NCBI GenBank assembly: GCA_035573435.1
Contig: DATMZR010000012.1
Span: 1 to 64,000, forward strand
Reading direction: 5' to 3'
Length of the DNA stretch: 64,000 nucleotides
Origin: Solirubrobacterales bacterium
Lineage (GTDB): Bacteria; Actinomycetota; Thermoleophilia; Solirubrobacterales; 70-9
This document shows, one piece after another, positions 1 to 7,619 of the stretch (position 1 is the stretch's first letter; the number at the start of each line of letters is the position of its first letter). The position numbers and the translations under genes are program-made. Below the pieces are notes generated by a model. It saw only the letters and a list, made by a program, of their open reading frames with translations, ran no database searches and was not told where the DNA came from.

Positions 1-142
1 GGGAGATGAACTCGCCGCCGTAGGGGTAGGGCGGCCTGACGGTCGCGGTGATCGTCTTGCCGGTGAGGATCATCATGTTCCCCACCTGCTCGAAGAGCGA
101 CTTGGCGGGCAGAAACGCCCTATCGGCAACGGCTCGGACCAT
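1..142 (-). CDS. YrbE/MlaE-family ABC permease, N-terminal end only
   Basis: Only the first 47 codons lie in the window; the rest runs off the left edge. Reading leftward from ATG at 142, the protein shows LFEQVGNMM, LTGKT and RPPYPYGGEF, the pattern that opens actinobacterial YrbE permeases just before their first membrane helix. These are the membrane subunits of Mce-type lipid importers, which work with an ATPase and Mce substrate-binding proteins; such partners would lie outside the window. A GGAGGAGAGA ribosome-binding site (143-152) fixes the start. The call rests on a short N-terminal motif, so it is likely rather than certain. Confidence 0.68.
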   Translation of the reverse strand, partial: MVRAVADRAFLPAKSLFEQVGNMMILTGKTITATVRPPYPYGGEFIS

Positions 143-253
143 TCTCTCCTCCGCCCCCACCCAACGGCGGGGTGCCCCTGGAAATGTATTCCATGCGGCC
201 CTCCGCCGCCACCCCCAAGCAGTTTTTGGCAGCGAAACCGGCGTTCGCGACCA

Positions 254-997
254 GTGGCAGGTGGTATGTTCCTCCGCGCCTTGGGGGAGAGCGGCACAAT
301 CGCCGGAAGGCAGCAACTCCGGGGCGCGAAAGCAGCAATCGCTACCGGAACGGCTGCGCTTGCCCTGGCATGGGGTCTGAGCGCGTGCGGCGGCGGGGAG
401 CAGCAGGACGCCAACGAGCCTTCGGGCGATTTCCCGGTGGAGGCGAAGGCGAGCTTCCCCGACCACCAGCAGCTCGTCAAGACCGCCGACCTGGAGCTCA
501 ATGTCGACAACGTGGGCGACGAGACGATCCCTAACCTCGCGGTGACCATCAACACGACGCCGTCGCCAGCGCCCGCCGGCGAGCCGAAGAGCGACGGCGC
601 GTTCGACGTTCGGGTAGACGAGCCGAATCTCGCGGACCCGAACCGGCCGGTGTGGATTCTGGAGTACAGGTACCCGAAGCTGATCACTCCGGGAGGCAGC
701 TCCAAGGACCTCAACAAGACCGAGTCCGCGGGCGCCGCCGCTGCGCAGACGGACACATTCCAGTTCGGCGCGGTGCGCTCCGGGGACAGCAGGCGCATCG
801 TCTGGCGCGTGACGCCGGTGCGCATCGGCGCCTACACGGTCCACTACGAGATCGCGGCAGGGCTGTTTGGAAACGCCAAGGCGGTCACCTCCGGCGGGAG
901 CCCCGTGAAGGGCGATTTCGAGGTGACGATCAAGTCGAAGCCCCGGGAGACCTGCGTGAAGGGCAGCCAGGTCACGACCCAGTGCCGGAAGGCATAG
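254..997 (+). CDS. secreted lipoprotein, possible CARDB-like beta domain
   Basis: This 247-aa protein has an N-terminal hydrophobic stretch ending in the lipobox LSAC (about residues 47-50), so it is predicted to be lipid-anchored outside the membrane. The mature part begins with a GGGEQQD spacer. Two segments (LELNVDNVGDET and SRRIVWRVTPVRIGAYTVHYE) resemble the adhesion-like CARDB/beta-sandwich fold; two cysteines near the C terminus could form a disulphide. The n-region is long for a signal peptide, so translation may begin later, at ATG 266 or beyond. No enzymatic motif is visible and I do not recognise the family. It is divergent from the permease gene and followed by two other secreted proteins. 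Confidence 0.68.
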   Translation: MAGGMFLRALGESGTIAGRQQLRGAKAAIATGTAALALAWGLSACGGGEQQDANEPSGDFPVEAKASFPDHQQLVKTADLELNVDNVGDETIPNLAVTINTTPSPAPAGEPKSDGAFDVRVDEPNLADPNRPVWILEYRYPKLITPGGSSKDLNKTESAGAAAAQTDTFQFGAVRSGDSRRIVWRVTPVRIGAYTVHYEIAAGLFGNAKAVTSGGSPVKGDFEVTIKSKPRETCVKGSQVTTQCRKA

Positions 998-1045
998 CGC
1001 GCTCGGCTTCGGCCGCAGGCTCAGGCTCCGTTTAGGCCCCATCCC

Positions 1046-1051
1046 TAACGT
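1046..1051 (+). promoter_or_regulatory. -10-like box TAACGT, leaderless promoter
   Basis: TAACGT is followed by GCGCGCC (7 bases) and GTG at 1059. The same string with one change, TAACGT-ACGCGCC-ATG, precedes the glutaredoxin gene at 12608. This favours GTG 1059 over GTG 1050 as start of the downstream gene. Confidence 0.5.
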
Positions 1052-1058
1052 GCGCGCC

Positions 1059-2327
1059 GTGCGCGGATCCCAGCGGCGCTGGCGCCCGGTCCCGCCCCTT
1101 TTTTTCGTCGCCGTTGCGCTGTTCGCGGGCTGCGGCGGAGACGGAGGCGAGACCACCGCCGCCACGCCGACGCCGCCGGCCAACTCTGGTCACGGCGGAG
1201 AGGGAAGACAGCGCCTCCCGGCCGGCGACGGACAGGGAGGGGTGCGGCTCCAGAAGGTCGGCGACTTCGAGGAGCCCCTCTACGTCGTCCAGCCGCCGGG
1301 AGACGACCGGGATCTGTTCGTCGTCGAGAAGACCGGGCGGGTTCAGGTCGTACGCGACGGCGAACGCCTGCAAGAGCCCTTCCTGGACCTCAGCGGCCAG
1401 GTCTCGACCGGGAGCGAGCAGGGCTTGCTCTCACTCGCCTTCGCGCCCGACTACCGGAGCTCGGGGCTCGTGTACGTCGACTACACCGACTTAAACGGCG
1501 ACACGCGGGTGGTCGAGTATCGCCGCTCCCGATCGAATCGCCTGGTCGCCGACCCCGGGAGCGCCCGCCAGGTGCTGAGCGTGGACCAGCCGTATCCTAA
1601 CCACAACGGCGGCCTGCTCCTCTTCGGCCCCGCTGAAGGATCCGTTCGAAATGCCGCGGCCGGCCTGCTGTACATCGGGCTGGGCGACGGGGGGTCAGAG
1701 GACGATCCGCACCGAACCGGCCAGGACCTCTCCACCCTGCTCGGCAAGATCCTACGGATCGATCCACGCCCGTCCGGCGACCGTCCCTACTCGGTCCCGA
1801 ACTCCAATCCGTTCGTCGAACGGCCGGGGGCGCGGCCGGAGATCTACTCCTACGGCCTCCGCAACCCATGGCGCTTCTCCTTCGATCCCAGGACGGGGGC
1901 TTTGGCGATCGGCGACGTGGGTCAGAACGAGGCTGAGGAGGTCGACTTGGTGGCGCGGGGGGCGGGCCGGGGGGCGAACTTCGGCTGGTCGGCCTACGAG
2001 GGGTTCGACCGCTTCAACACCGACCAACGGGCGCCCGGGGCGGTGCCACCGGTTCTGGTCTACGGCCACGACGCCGGCTGCTCGATCACGGGTGGCTTGG
2101 TGGCGCGTGACCGCACACTGCCGTCGCTCTACAGCCGCTACGTGTACGGCGACTTCTGCGCCGGGGAGCTCCGCAGCTTCACGGCCGAGCCGGGGCACCG
2201 CGCGACCGACGACCGGGCGCTGGGGCTCGAGGTGCCCTCGCTGAGCTCTTTCGGCACCGACAACGCGGGCCACATGTACGTCACCTCCCTCGAAGGGCCA
2301 GTCGTCCGACTGGTGGCCGCGGACTAG
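1059..2327 (+). CDS. PQQ-type glucose/sorbosone dehydrogenase family lipoprotein
   Basis: This 422-aa protein is a six-bladed beta-propeller of the GSDH family, periplasmic or secreted quinoprotein sugar dehydrogenases such as YliI/Asd. Visible hallmarks are YPNHNGG with the conserved His, a LYIGLGDGG segment, SYGLRNPWRFSFD, IGDVGQNEAEEVD and a C-terminal MYVTSLEGPVVRL. The N terminus carries a signal ending in LFAGC, so it is a lipoprotein with a low-complexity spacer. It has a paralogue 33 bases downstream. Start GTG 1059 is preferred because of the -10 box; GTG 1050 would add three residues. No PQQ biosynthesis gene is in view, so the cofactor and the substrate are inferred from family only. 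Confidence 0.85.
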   Translation: MRGSQRRWRPVPPLFFVAVALFAGCGGDGGETTAATPTPPANSGHGGEGRQRLPAGDGQGGVRLQKVGDFEEPLYVVQPPGDDRDLFVVEKTGRVQVVRDGERLQEPFLDLSGQVSTGSEQGLLSLAFAPDYRSSGLVYVDYTDLNGDTRVVEYRRSRSNRLVADPGSARQVLSVDQPYPNHNGGLLLFGPAEGSVRNAAAGLLYIGLGDGGSEDDPHRTGQDLSTLLGKILRIDPRPSGDRPYSVPNSNPFVERPGARPEIYSYGLRNPWRFSFDPRTGALAIGDVGQNEAEEVDLVARGAGRGANFGWSAYEGFDRFNTDQRAPGAVPPVLVYGHDAGCSITGGLVARDRTLPSLYSRYVYGDFCAGELRSFTAEPGHRATDDRALGLEVPSLSSFGTDNAGHMYVTSLEGPVVRLVAAD

Positions 2328-2347
2328 GCGCCGAGCACGCCGAACGC

Positions 2348-2353
2348 TACGCT
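2348..2353 (+). promoter_or_regulatory. -10-like box TACGCT
   Basis: TACGCT lies 6 bases ahead of GTG 2360, in the gap between the two GSDH genes. No Shine-Dalgarno is present, so the second copy may have its own leaderless promoter. Confidence 0.4.
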
Positions 2354-2359
2354 CTCACG

Positions 2360-3571
2360 GTGCGCGGCAGGATCATGTGGGCGGGATCCTCGCTGGCGGC
2401 TGTGGCGCTCGCGGGCTTCGCCATGGGGTTCGCCTGGGCCGATTCCGGGACGCGTGCCGACGCAGCTCGCGATCTGCGGGTAGGTGACGGGCGCGGCGGG
2501 ATCGCCAAGCGCAGTGTCGGCAACTTCGCGTCGCCTTCCTATGTGACCCACGCTCCGGGCGTGGGTCACTATCTCTACGTCGTCGAGCTGGGCGGCACGG
2601 TCCGAGTGGTTCACGACGGCAACGTTCTGGGCCAGCCGTTCATCGACATCCACAATCGAGTCTCGACCGGAGGCGAGCGTGGGCTGCTCTCGATCGCCTT
2701 CGACCCACACTACCGCCGTAACCACCTCCTCTACGTGTACTACACGAATGGCGGCGGGAACATCGAGATCGACGAGTTCCGCGCCCGCTCCAACCGGAAC
2801 GCTCGCGAGCGCTCCCGCCGAAGGGTGATCGTCATCCCCCACCCCAACTTCGCCAACCACAACGGCGGCCACCTCCAGTTCGGGCCCGATGGCAAGCTCT
2901 ACGCCGGCACCGGCGACGGGGGCGGCGCCGGCGACCCGCGCGAGAACGCGCAGAACAAGGGCACGCTGCTCGGCAAGCTCCTGCGCATCAACCCCCACAA
3001 GCACGGTTCCCGGCCGTACAAGTCGCCGCGGAGCAACCCCTATGTCGGCAAGAAGGGGGAGAACGAGATCTATGCGCGCGGCCTTCGAAACCCGTTTCGG
3101 TTCACGTTCGACCGCGGCCGGATCGCGATCGGCGACGTGGGCCAGCAGCGCTGGGAGGAGGTGGACTACGAGACGCGCAGGAGCCTGCGCGGCGCCAACT
3201 TCGGCTGGGACCGCTACGAGGGCAACCACCGCTTCGACTACCCCGGCGACAACGAGGCCGCGAGAGCGCGCGGCTATCAGAAGCCGATCTTCGAATACGA
3301 GCACGCCGCCAGGAACTGCCCCGGAGCCTGCGCGATCACGGGCGGCTTGGTGGTCTGGGACCGCAAGCTGGGAAGCCTGCGCGGCCGGTACCTCTACGCC
3401 GACTTCTACGCGGGCGACCTGCGCAGCTTCGTCGCCCGGCGCCGCCATGGGAGGCGCGACAGGGCGCTGGGGGTTCACGTCGACCATCCGAGCTCGTTCG
3501 GCCGGGGACCGCGGGGCCAGATCTACGTCACCTCCCTGGATGGCCCCTTGTACCAGCTCGTGCGAAAGTAG
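2360..3571 (+). CDS. PQQ-type glucose/sorbosone dehydrogenase family protein, second copy
   Basis: This 403-aa secreted protein is a paralogue of the upstream gene and shares its landmarks: ANHNGGHLQFGPDG, YAGTGDGGG, ARGLRNPFRFTFD, IGDVGQQRWEEVDYE and IYVTSLDGPLYQLV. It has a Sec-type signal (WAGSSLAAVALAGFAMGFAWA) but no lipobox cysteine, so unlike its neighbour it is probably released or weakly held. The sequence is more basic (many R, K and H) than copy one. A GACYN-type loop with two cysteines (NCPGACAITGG) matches the single-cysteine GCSITGG loop of copy one. The start is GTG 2360, 6 bases after TACGCT. The sugar substrate cannot be read from the sequence. Confidence 0.85.
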   Translation: MRGRIMWAGSSLAAVALAGFAMGFAWADSGTRADAARDLRVGDGRGGIAKRSVGNFASPSYVTHAPGVGHYLYVVELGGTVRVVHDGNVLGQPFIDIHNRVSTGGERGLLSIAFDPHYRRNHLLYVYYTNGGGNIEIDEFRARSNRNARERSRRRVIVIPHPNFANHNGGHLQFGPDGKLYAGTGDGGGAGDPRENAQNKGTLLGKLLRINPHKHGSRPYKSPRSNPYVGKKGENEIYARGLRNPFRFTFDRGRIAIGDVGQQRWEEVDYETRRSLRGANFGWDRYEGNHRFDYPGDNEAARARGYQKPIFEYEHAARNCPGACAITGGLVVWDRKLGSLRGRYLYADFYAGDLRSFVARRRHGRRDRALGVHVDHPSSFGRGPRGQIYVTSLDGPLYQLVRK

Positions 3572-3605
3572 CCCGACGGGCCCGGCCGGGCCAAGCGTTT
3601 GGGAG

Positions 3606-3611
3606 TAAAGT
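3606..3611 (+). promoter_or_regulatory. -10-like box TAAAGT
   Basis: TAAAGT sits 9 bases before ATG 3621 of the aldehyde dehydrogenase, which lacks a Shine-Dalgarno. Confidence 0.4.
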
Positions 3612-3620
3612 CCGACCCGG

Positions 3621-5195
3621 ATGGAAGGCGCGACCGCGAGCGAAACCACAACCGCTTCGGCATCGCCCGACGTAGCCCTGGCCACCGACTTCTCGACGCT
3701 CGCGGTCCGCAGGCCGACGGACGGCTCGCTGATCCGCGAGCTGGAGATCGACCCGCCCGAGCGGGTCGCCGACGTGGTGGCCCGCGTTCGCGAGTCGCAG
3801 CCGCACTGGGAGGCGATCGGCATCTCCGGCCGCCGTCGCTGGCTCGACCGCCTGCGCGACTGGATGCTGGCCAATCAGGAGCGGCTCGCCGACCTGATGC
3901 AGGAGGAAACCGGGAAGGTCCGCGCAGAGGCCGAGGCCGAGGCGCCCTTCCTGTGCGGGACGATCAACTACTACGGCGAGCACGCCGCCGAGTTCCTGGC
4001 CGAGGAAACGCCCAGCCCCCACATCCTGCCGTTGAAGGTGAAGCGGCTGCGCATCGTCTACCGGCCATTTCCGGTGGTGGGGGTGATCAGCCCCTGGAAC
4101 TTCCCGCTGATTCTCGCCTTCGACGACGCGATCCCGGCGCTGATGGCCGGCTGCGCGGTGGTGATCAAGCCCTCCGAGTTCACCCCGCTCTCGACCATGG
4201 AGCTGGTGCGGGCGTGGAAGGAGGAGATCGGCGGCCCCGACGTGCTCGACATGGTCAACGGCACCGGGGAAACGGGCGGTGCGCTGGTAGACGAGGTCGA
4301 CTTCGTGCAGTTCACCGGCTCCGACCGGACCGGCAAGCTGGTCATGAAGCGAGCGGCGGACACGCTGACCCCGGTCAGCCTGGAGCTCGGTGGAAAGGAC
4401 CCGTTGATCGTCTTGCGCGACGCGGATCTCGAGCGCGCGGTCAATGCCACCACCACCGGCGCCCTCGCCAACACCGGGCAGATCTGCATGTCGATCGAGC
4501 GCGTTTACGTGGAGGAACCGATCTACGACGAGTTCGTGGAGCGGCTGACCGAACAGGTGACCAAGCTCCGCCAGGGCACGGACGGACCCTCGTATGGCGC
4601 CGAGCTCGGCGCGATGACCACCCCCGCCCAGGCCGAGACGGTAGCCGACCATGTCGAGGACGCCCGTCGCAAGGGCGCCAAGGTGCTGACGGGAGGCAAG
4701 CGCAAGGATGGCCCGGGGGACTGGTACGAGGCGACTGTGATCGCGGATGCCGACCACTCGATGAAGGTGATGACCGAGGAGACCTTCGGCCCGGTGATCC
4801 CGGTGATGAAGGTTGCCGATGCCGACGAGGCTGTGCAGATGGCCAACGCGACGCGCTACGGATTGTCGGCTTCGGTGTTCGCCGGCTCCAGTCGCCAGGG
4901 CGAGCAGATCGCGCGGCGCATCGAGGCCGGGGCGGTAAACGTCAACGACGTGCTGACGACCTACTTCGCGCTGGGCGTCCCGATGGGCGGCTGGAAGGAC
5001 TCCGGGATCGGCTTTCGCCACGCCTCGTACGGAATCAAGAAGTTCGTGCGCCCGGAGTCGATCGTCTCGCCGCGAATCAAGCAGGGCAAGCGGGACCCGC
5101 TCTGGTTCCCCTACACGCCGGCGAGGCGCAAGTTGCTCAGCCGCGTCAACCGCCTCATCAACGCCCGCGGCCTCCGCAACCGGCTCGGCCTCTAG
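3621..5195 (+). CDS. NAD(P)-dependent aldehyde dehydrogenase
   Basis: This 524-aa enzyme belongs to the ALDH superfamily and oxidises an aldehyde to the acid in the cytoplasm. The Rossmann part shows VVGVISPWNFPL and FTGSDRTGKL; the catalytic Glu is in LELGGKDP (about residue 256) and the catalytic Cys in NTGQICMSIERV (about 289). The C-terminal MGGWKDSGIG motif is normal. A low-complexity Thr/Ala/Ser N terminus of about 20 residues and a basic C-terminal tail extend the fold. The closest relatives by pattern are long-chain or succinate-semialdehyde type ALDHs, but substrate is not determinable. It is convergent with metE, 6 bases apart. Confidence 0.92.
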   Translation: MEGATASETTTASASPDVALATDFSTLAVRRPTDGSLIRELEIDPPERVADVVARVRESQPHWEAIGISGRRRWLDRLRDWMLANQERLADLMQEETGKVRAEAEAEAPFLCGTINYYGEHAAEFLAEETPSPHILPLKVKRLRIVYRPFPVVGVISPWNFPLILAFDDAIPALMAGCAVVIKPSEFTPLSTMELVRAWKEEIGGPDVLDMVNGTGETGGALVDEVDFVQFTGSDRTGKLVMKRAADTLTPVSLELGGKDPLIVLRDADLERAVNATTTGALANTGQICMSIERVYVEEPIYDEFVERLTEQVTKLRQGTDGPSYGAELGAMTTPAQAETVADHVEDARRKGAKVLTGGKRKDGPGDWYEATVIADADHSMKVMTEETFGPVIPVMKVADADEAVQMANATRYGLSASVFAGSSRQGEQIARRIEAGAVNVNDVLTTYFALGVPMGGWKDSGIGFRHASYGIKKFVRPESIVSPRIKQGKRDPLWFPYTPARRKLLSRVNRLINARGLRNRLGL

Positions 5196-5201
5196 GCCGG
5201 G

Positions 5202-7559
5202 CTAATTGGCCGCTGGCACCAGCTCTTCGCGGACCTGCTTCGCGGCCTGGACCAGGTTGCGCAGGGCCGCCTCGGTCTCCGGCCAGGCACGGGTCTTCAG
5301 CCCACAGTCCGGGTTGACCCAGAGCTGCTCCGCAGGCAGCACCCGGGCAGCGGCCTGCAGCAAGTCGGCCATCTCCTCGGCGGGTGGGACGCGAGGTGAG
5401 TGGATGTCGTACACGCCCGGCCCGATCTGCAGCGCATAGCCAGTGCGCTCCCAGTCGTGGAGCAGCTCCATGCGCGAGCGCGCCGCCTCGATCAGCAGCA
5501 CGTCGGCGTCCATCTCCTGGATGTGCTCCATGATGTCGCCGAAGTCCGAGTAGCACATGTGTGTGTGAACCTGGGTCTCGTCCTTGACCCCAGAAGTGGC
5601 AACCCGGAAACAGTAAACCGCCCAGCGCAGGTACTCGTCCCAGCGGTCACGGCGGAGCGGCAACCCCTCGCGGATCGCCGGCTCGTCGACCTGGATCACC
5701 TTGATTCCTTCTGCCTCCAGGTCGGCCACCTCGTCGCGGATCGCGAGCGCCAGCTGCTCGCAGGTCTCCGAGAGCGACTGGTCGTCGCGGACGAAGGACC
5801 ATTGGAGCATCGTCACGGGACCGGTGAGCATCCCCTTGACCGGCTTCTCGGTGAGCGATTGGGCGAAGGCGATCCAGTCGGTCGTCATGGGAGCCGGGCG
5901 GCTCACGTCGCCGAACAGGATCGGCGGGCGCACGTACCGCGACCCGTATGACTGAACCCACGCGTTCTGGGTGAACACGTAGCCCTCCATCTGCTCGGCG
6001 AAGTACTGGACCATGTCGTTGCGCTCCGGCTCGCCATGGACGAGCACGTCGAGTCCGACCTCCTCCTGGAAGCCGATCACGCGCTCGACCTCGGAGCGCA
6101 TGCGCTGCTGATAGGCGGCCTCGTCGATCTTGCCCTGGCGAAGCTCGGCGCGCGCCTGGCGGATCTCCGCGGTCTGGGGGTAGGAGCCGATCGTCGTGGT
6201 CGGAAAGAGGGGCAGCTGGAGGCGGGCGTGCTGAGCCTCGCGGCGAACCTCGAACGGGCTCTGGCGCCGAGCGTCCTCCTCGGTCAGCGCCGCTACCCGC
6301 TCGCGCACGGCGGGGGTACGCGTTCGGTTGGAGTTCCGCCGGTCCTCGAGGGCCCGGTCGTTGGCGTCCAGCTCCGCCGCGATCGCCTCGCGTCCCTCCC
6401 CCAGGCCCCGGGCCAGGGTCACGACCTCGCCGACCTTCTGCTTCGCAAAAGCCATCCAGGAGCGCAGCTCGTCGTCGAGGACATCCGACGGAGGCTCGGC
6501 GTCGAGGTCGAGCGGGGTGTGCAGCAGCGAGCACGAGGTCGTGACCACGAGCTCGGCGCAGCGGTCCCGCAAGCCGGTCAGCAGGTCGAGACTGTGCTCC
6601 AGCTCGTTGATCCAGACGTTGCGGCCGTTGACGATTCCGGCGAACAGCCACTTCTTCTCCAGGCCGCCCTCGTGGGCGATCAGCTCCACGTTCTTGGGCC
6701 CCTCGCGGACCATCTCCCGCGCCACGTCCGCTCCCTCGCGATGCAGGTCGAGCCCGATGGCCTCGATCGGCAGGTCGCGGAGCACGCCATAGGCGTTCCC
6801 AACGTGGTCGAAGTAGGTCCTGACGCAGATCCGGGTGCGCTCATGGACCCTCGCCAGCTCCTCATAGGCGAGCCGGAGCGCATCGAGCTCCCGCTCCGGG
6901 CGATCCTCGACGAAGCAGGGCTCGTCCAGCTGGACCCAGGTTGCGCCCTGCTGTGCGAGCCTCTCGATGAGCTCGCCGTAGACCTCGAGCAATGGCTCCA
7001 GCAGGCTGAGGCGGTCGAAGTCCTCGGGCACCCCGTCCGCGGACTTGCCGAGCAAGAGGAACGAAACCGGCCCGACGATCACCGGCACGGTGTCGATGCC
7101 CAGCTCCTCCATCGCCTCGGCGTGCTCGTCGAAGGGCTTCGTGGAGGAGAGCGCGAAACTCGTATCGGGGCCAAGCTCCGGGACGATGTAGTGGTAGTTG
7201 GTGTCGAACCACTTGGTCATCTCCATCGCCGTCACGTCGACGCCGCTCTCTTGGCGCCCGCGCGCCATCGCGAAATACGTGTCGAGGCCAACCGGCCCAC
7301 CCCCGTGCCCGTACCGGTCCGGCACGGCGCCCACCAGCGCGATCGCATCCAGCACGTGGTCGTAGAGGGAGAAGTCGTTGGACGGGATCAGGTCGACCCC
7401 CGCGCTCTGCATGAACCGCCAGTTCTCGAGCCGGATGCGCCTTGCGGCCTCCTGGAGCTCGGCTTCGGAGACTTCGCCGCGCCAGTAGCCCTCAGTTGCG
7501 AACTTGAGCTCGCGCTGGGGTCCGATCCTGGGAAAGCCCGCAACGTTCGACAGTGCCAT
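5202..7559 (-). CDS. metE: cobalamin-independent methionine synthase
   Basis: This 785-aa enzyme transfers a methyl group from 5-methyl-tetrahydropteroyl-triglutamate to homocysteine, the last step of methionine synthesis. The N terminus reads NVAGFPRIGPQRELK, the standard MetE opening, followed by the duplicated barrel. Zinc ligands are visible in THMCYSDFGD (His and Cys) and in NPDCGLKTR near the C terminus; TTTIGSYPQT starts the catalytic half. The start is ATG 7559, not the TTG 36 bases upstream, because the family N terminus begins here and TAGCCT lies 8 bases ahead. Length matches the family. No cobalamin riboswitch is seen in the short upstream gap. Confidence 0.95.
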   Translation of the reverse strand: MALSNVAGFPRIGPQRELKFATEGYWRGEVSEAELQEAARRIRLENWRFMQSAGVDLIPSNDFSLYDHVLDAIALVGAVPDRYGHGGGPVGLDTYFAMARGRQESGVDVTAMEMTKWFDTNYHYIVPELGPDTSFALSSTKPFDEHAEAMEELGIDTVPVIVGPVSFLLLGKSADGVPEDFDRLSLLEPLLEVYGELIERLAQQGATWVQLDEPCFVEDRPERELDALRLAYEELARVHERTRICVRTYFDHVGNAYGVLRDLPIEAIGLDLHREGADVAREMVREGPKNVELIAHEGGLEKKWLFAGIVNGRNVWINELEHSLDLLTGLRDRCAELVVTTSCSLLHTPLDLDAEPPSDVLDDELRSWMAFAKQKVGEVVTLARGLGEGREAIAAELDANDRALEDRRNSNRTRTPAVRERVAALTEEDARRQSPFEVRREAQHARLQLPLFPTTTIGSYPQTAEIRQARAELRQGKIDEAAYQQRMRSEVERVIGFQEEVGLDVLVHGEPERNDMVQYFAEQMEGYVFTQNAWVQSYGSRYVRPPILFGDVSRPAPMTTDWIAFAQSLTEKPVKGMLTGPVTMLQWSFVRDDQSLSETCEQLALAIRDEVADLEAEGIKVIQVDEPAIREGLPLRRDRWDEYLRWAVYCFRVATSGVKDETQVHTHMCYSDFGDIMEHIQEMDADVLLIEAARSRMELLHDWERTGYALQIGPGVYDIHSPRVPPAEEMADLLQAAARVLPAEQLWVNPDCGLKTRAWPETEAALRNLVQAAKQVREELVPAAN

Positions 7560-7567
7560 CCCGGCTG

Positions 7568-7573
7568 AGGCTA
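7568..7573 (-). promoter_or_regulatory. -10-like box TAGCCT for metE
   Basis: Reading on the minus strand, TAGCCT is followed by 8 bases and then ATG 7559. No Shine-Dalgarno is present, so metE is probably leaderless. Confidence 0.45.
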
Positions 7574-7619
7574 CAACAGAGGCCGTGAATTCCAAGGCCT
7601 CCGGGTCGGCGATGGCCGA

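Noticed and set aside
73-825. 250-codon minus-strand frame overlapping the lipoprotein gene
   Set aside because: It is antisense to a lipoprotein with a clear lipobox and has no recognisable domain; the YrbE frame ends at 142 with a proper ribosome-binding site.
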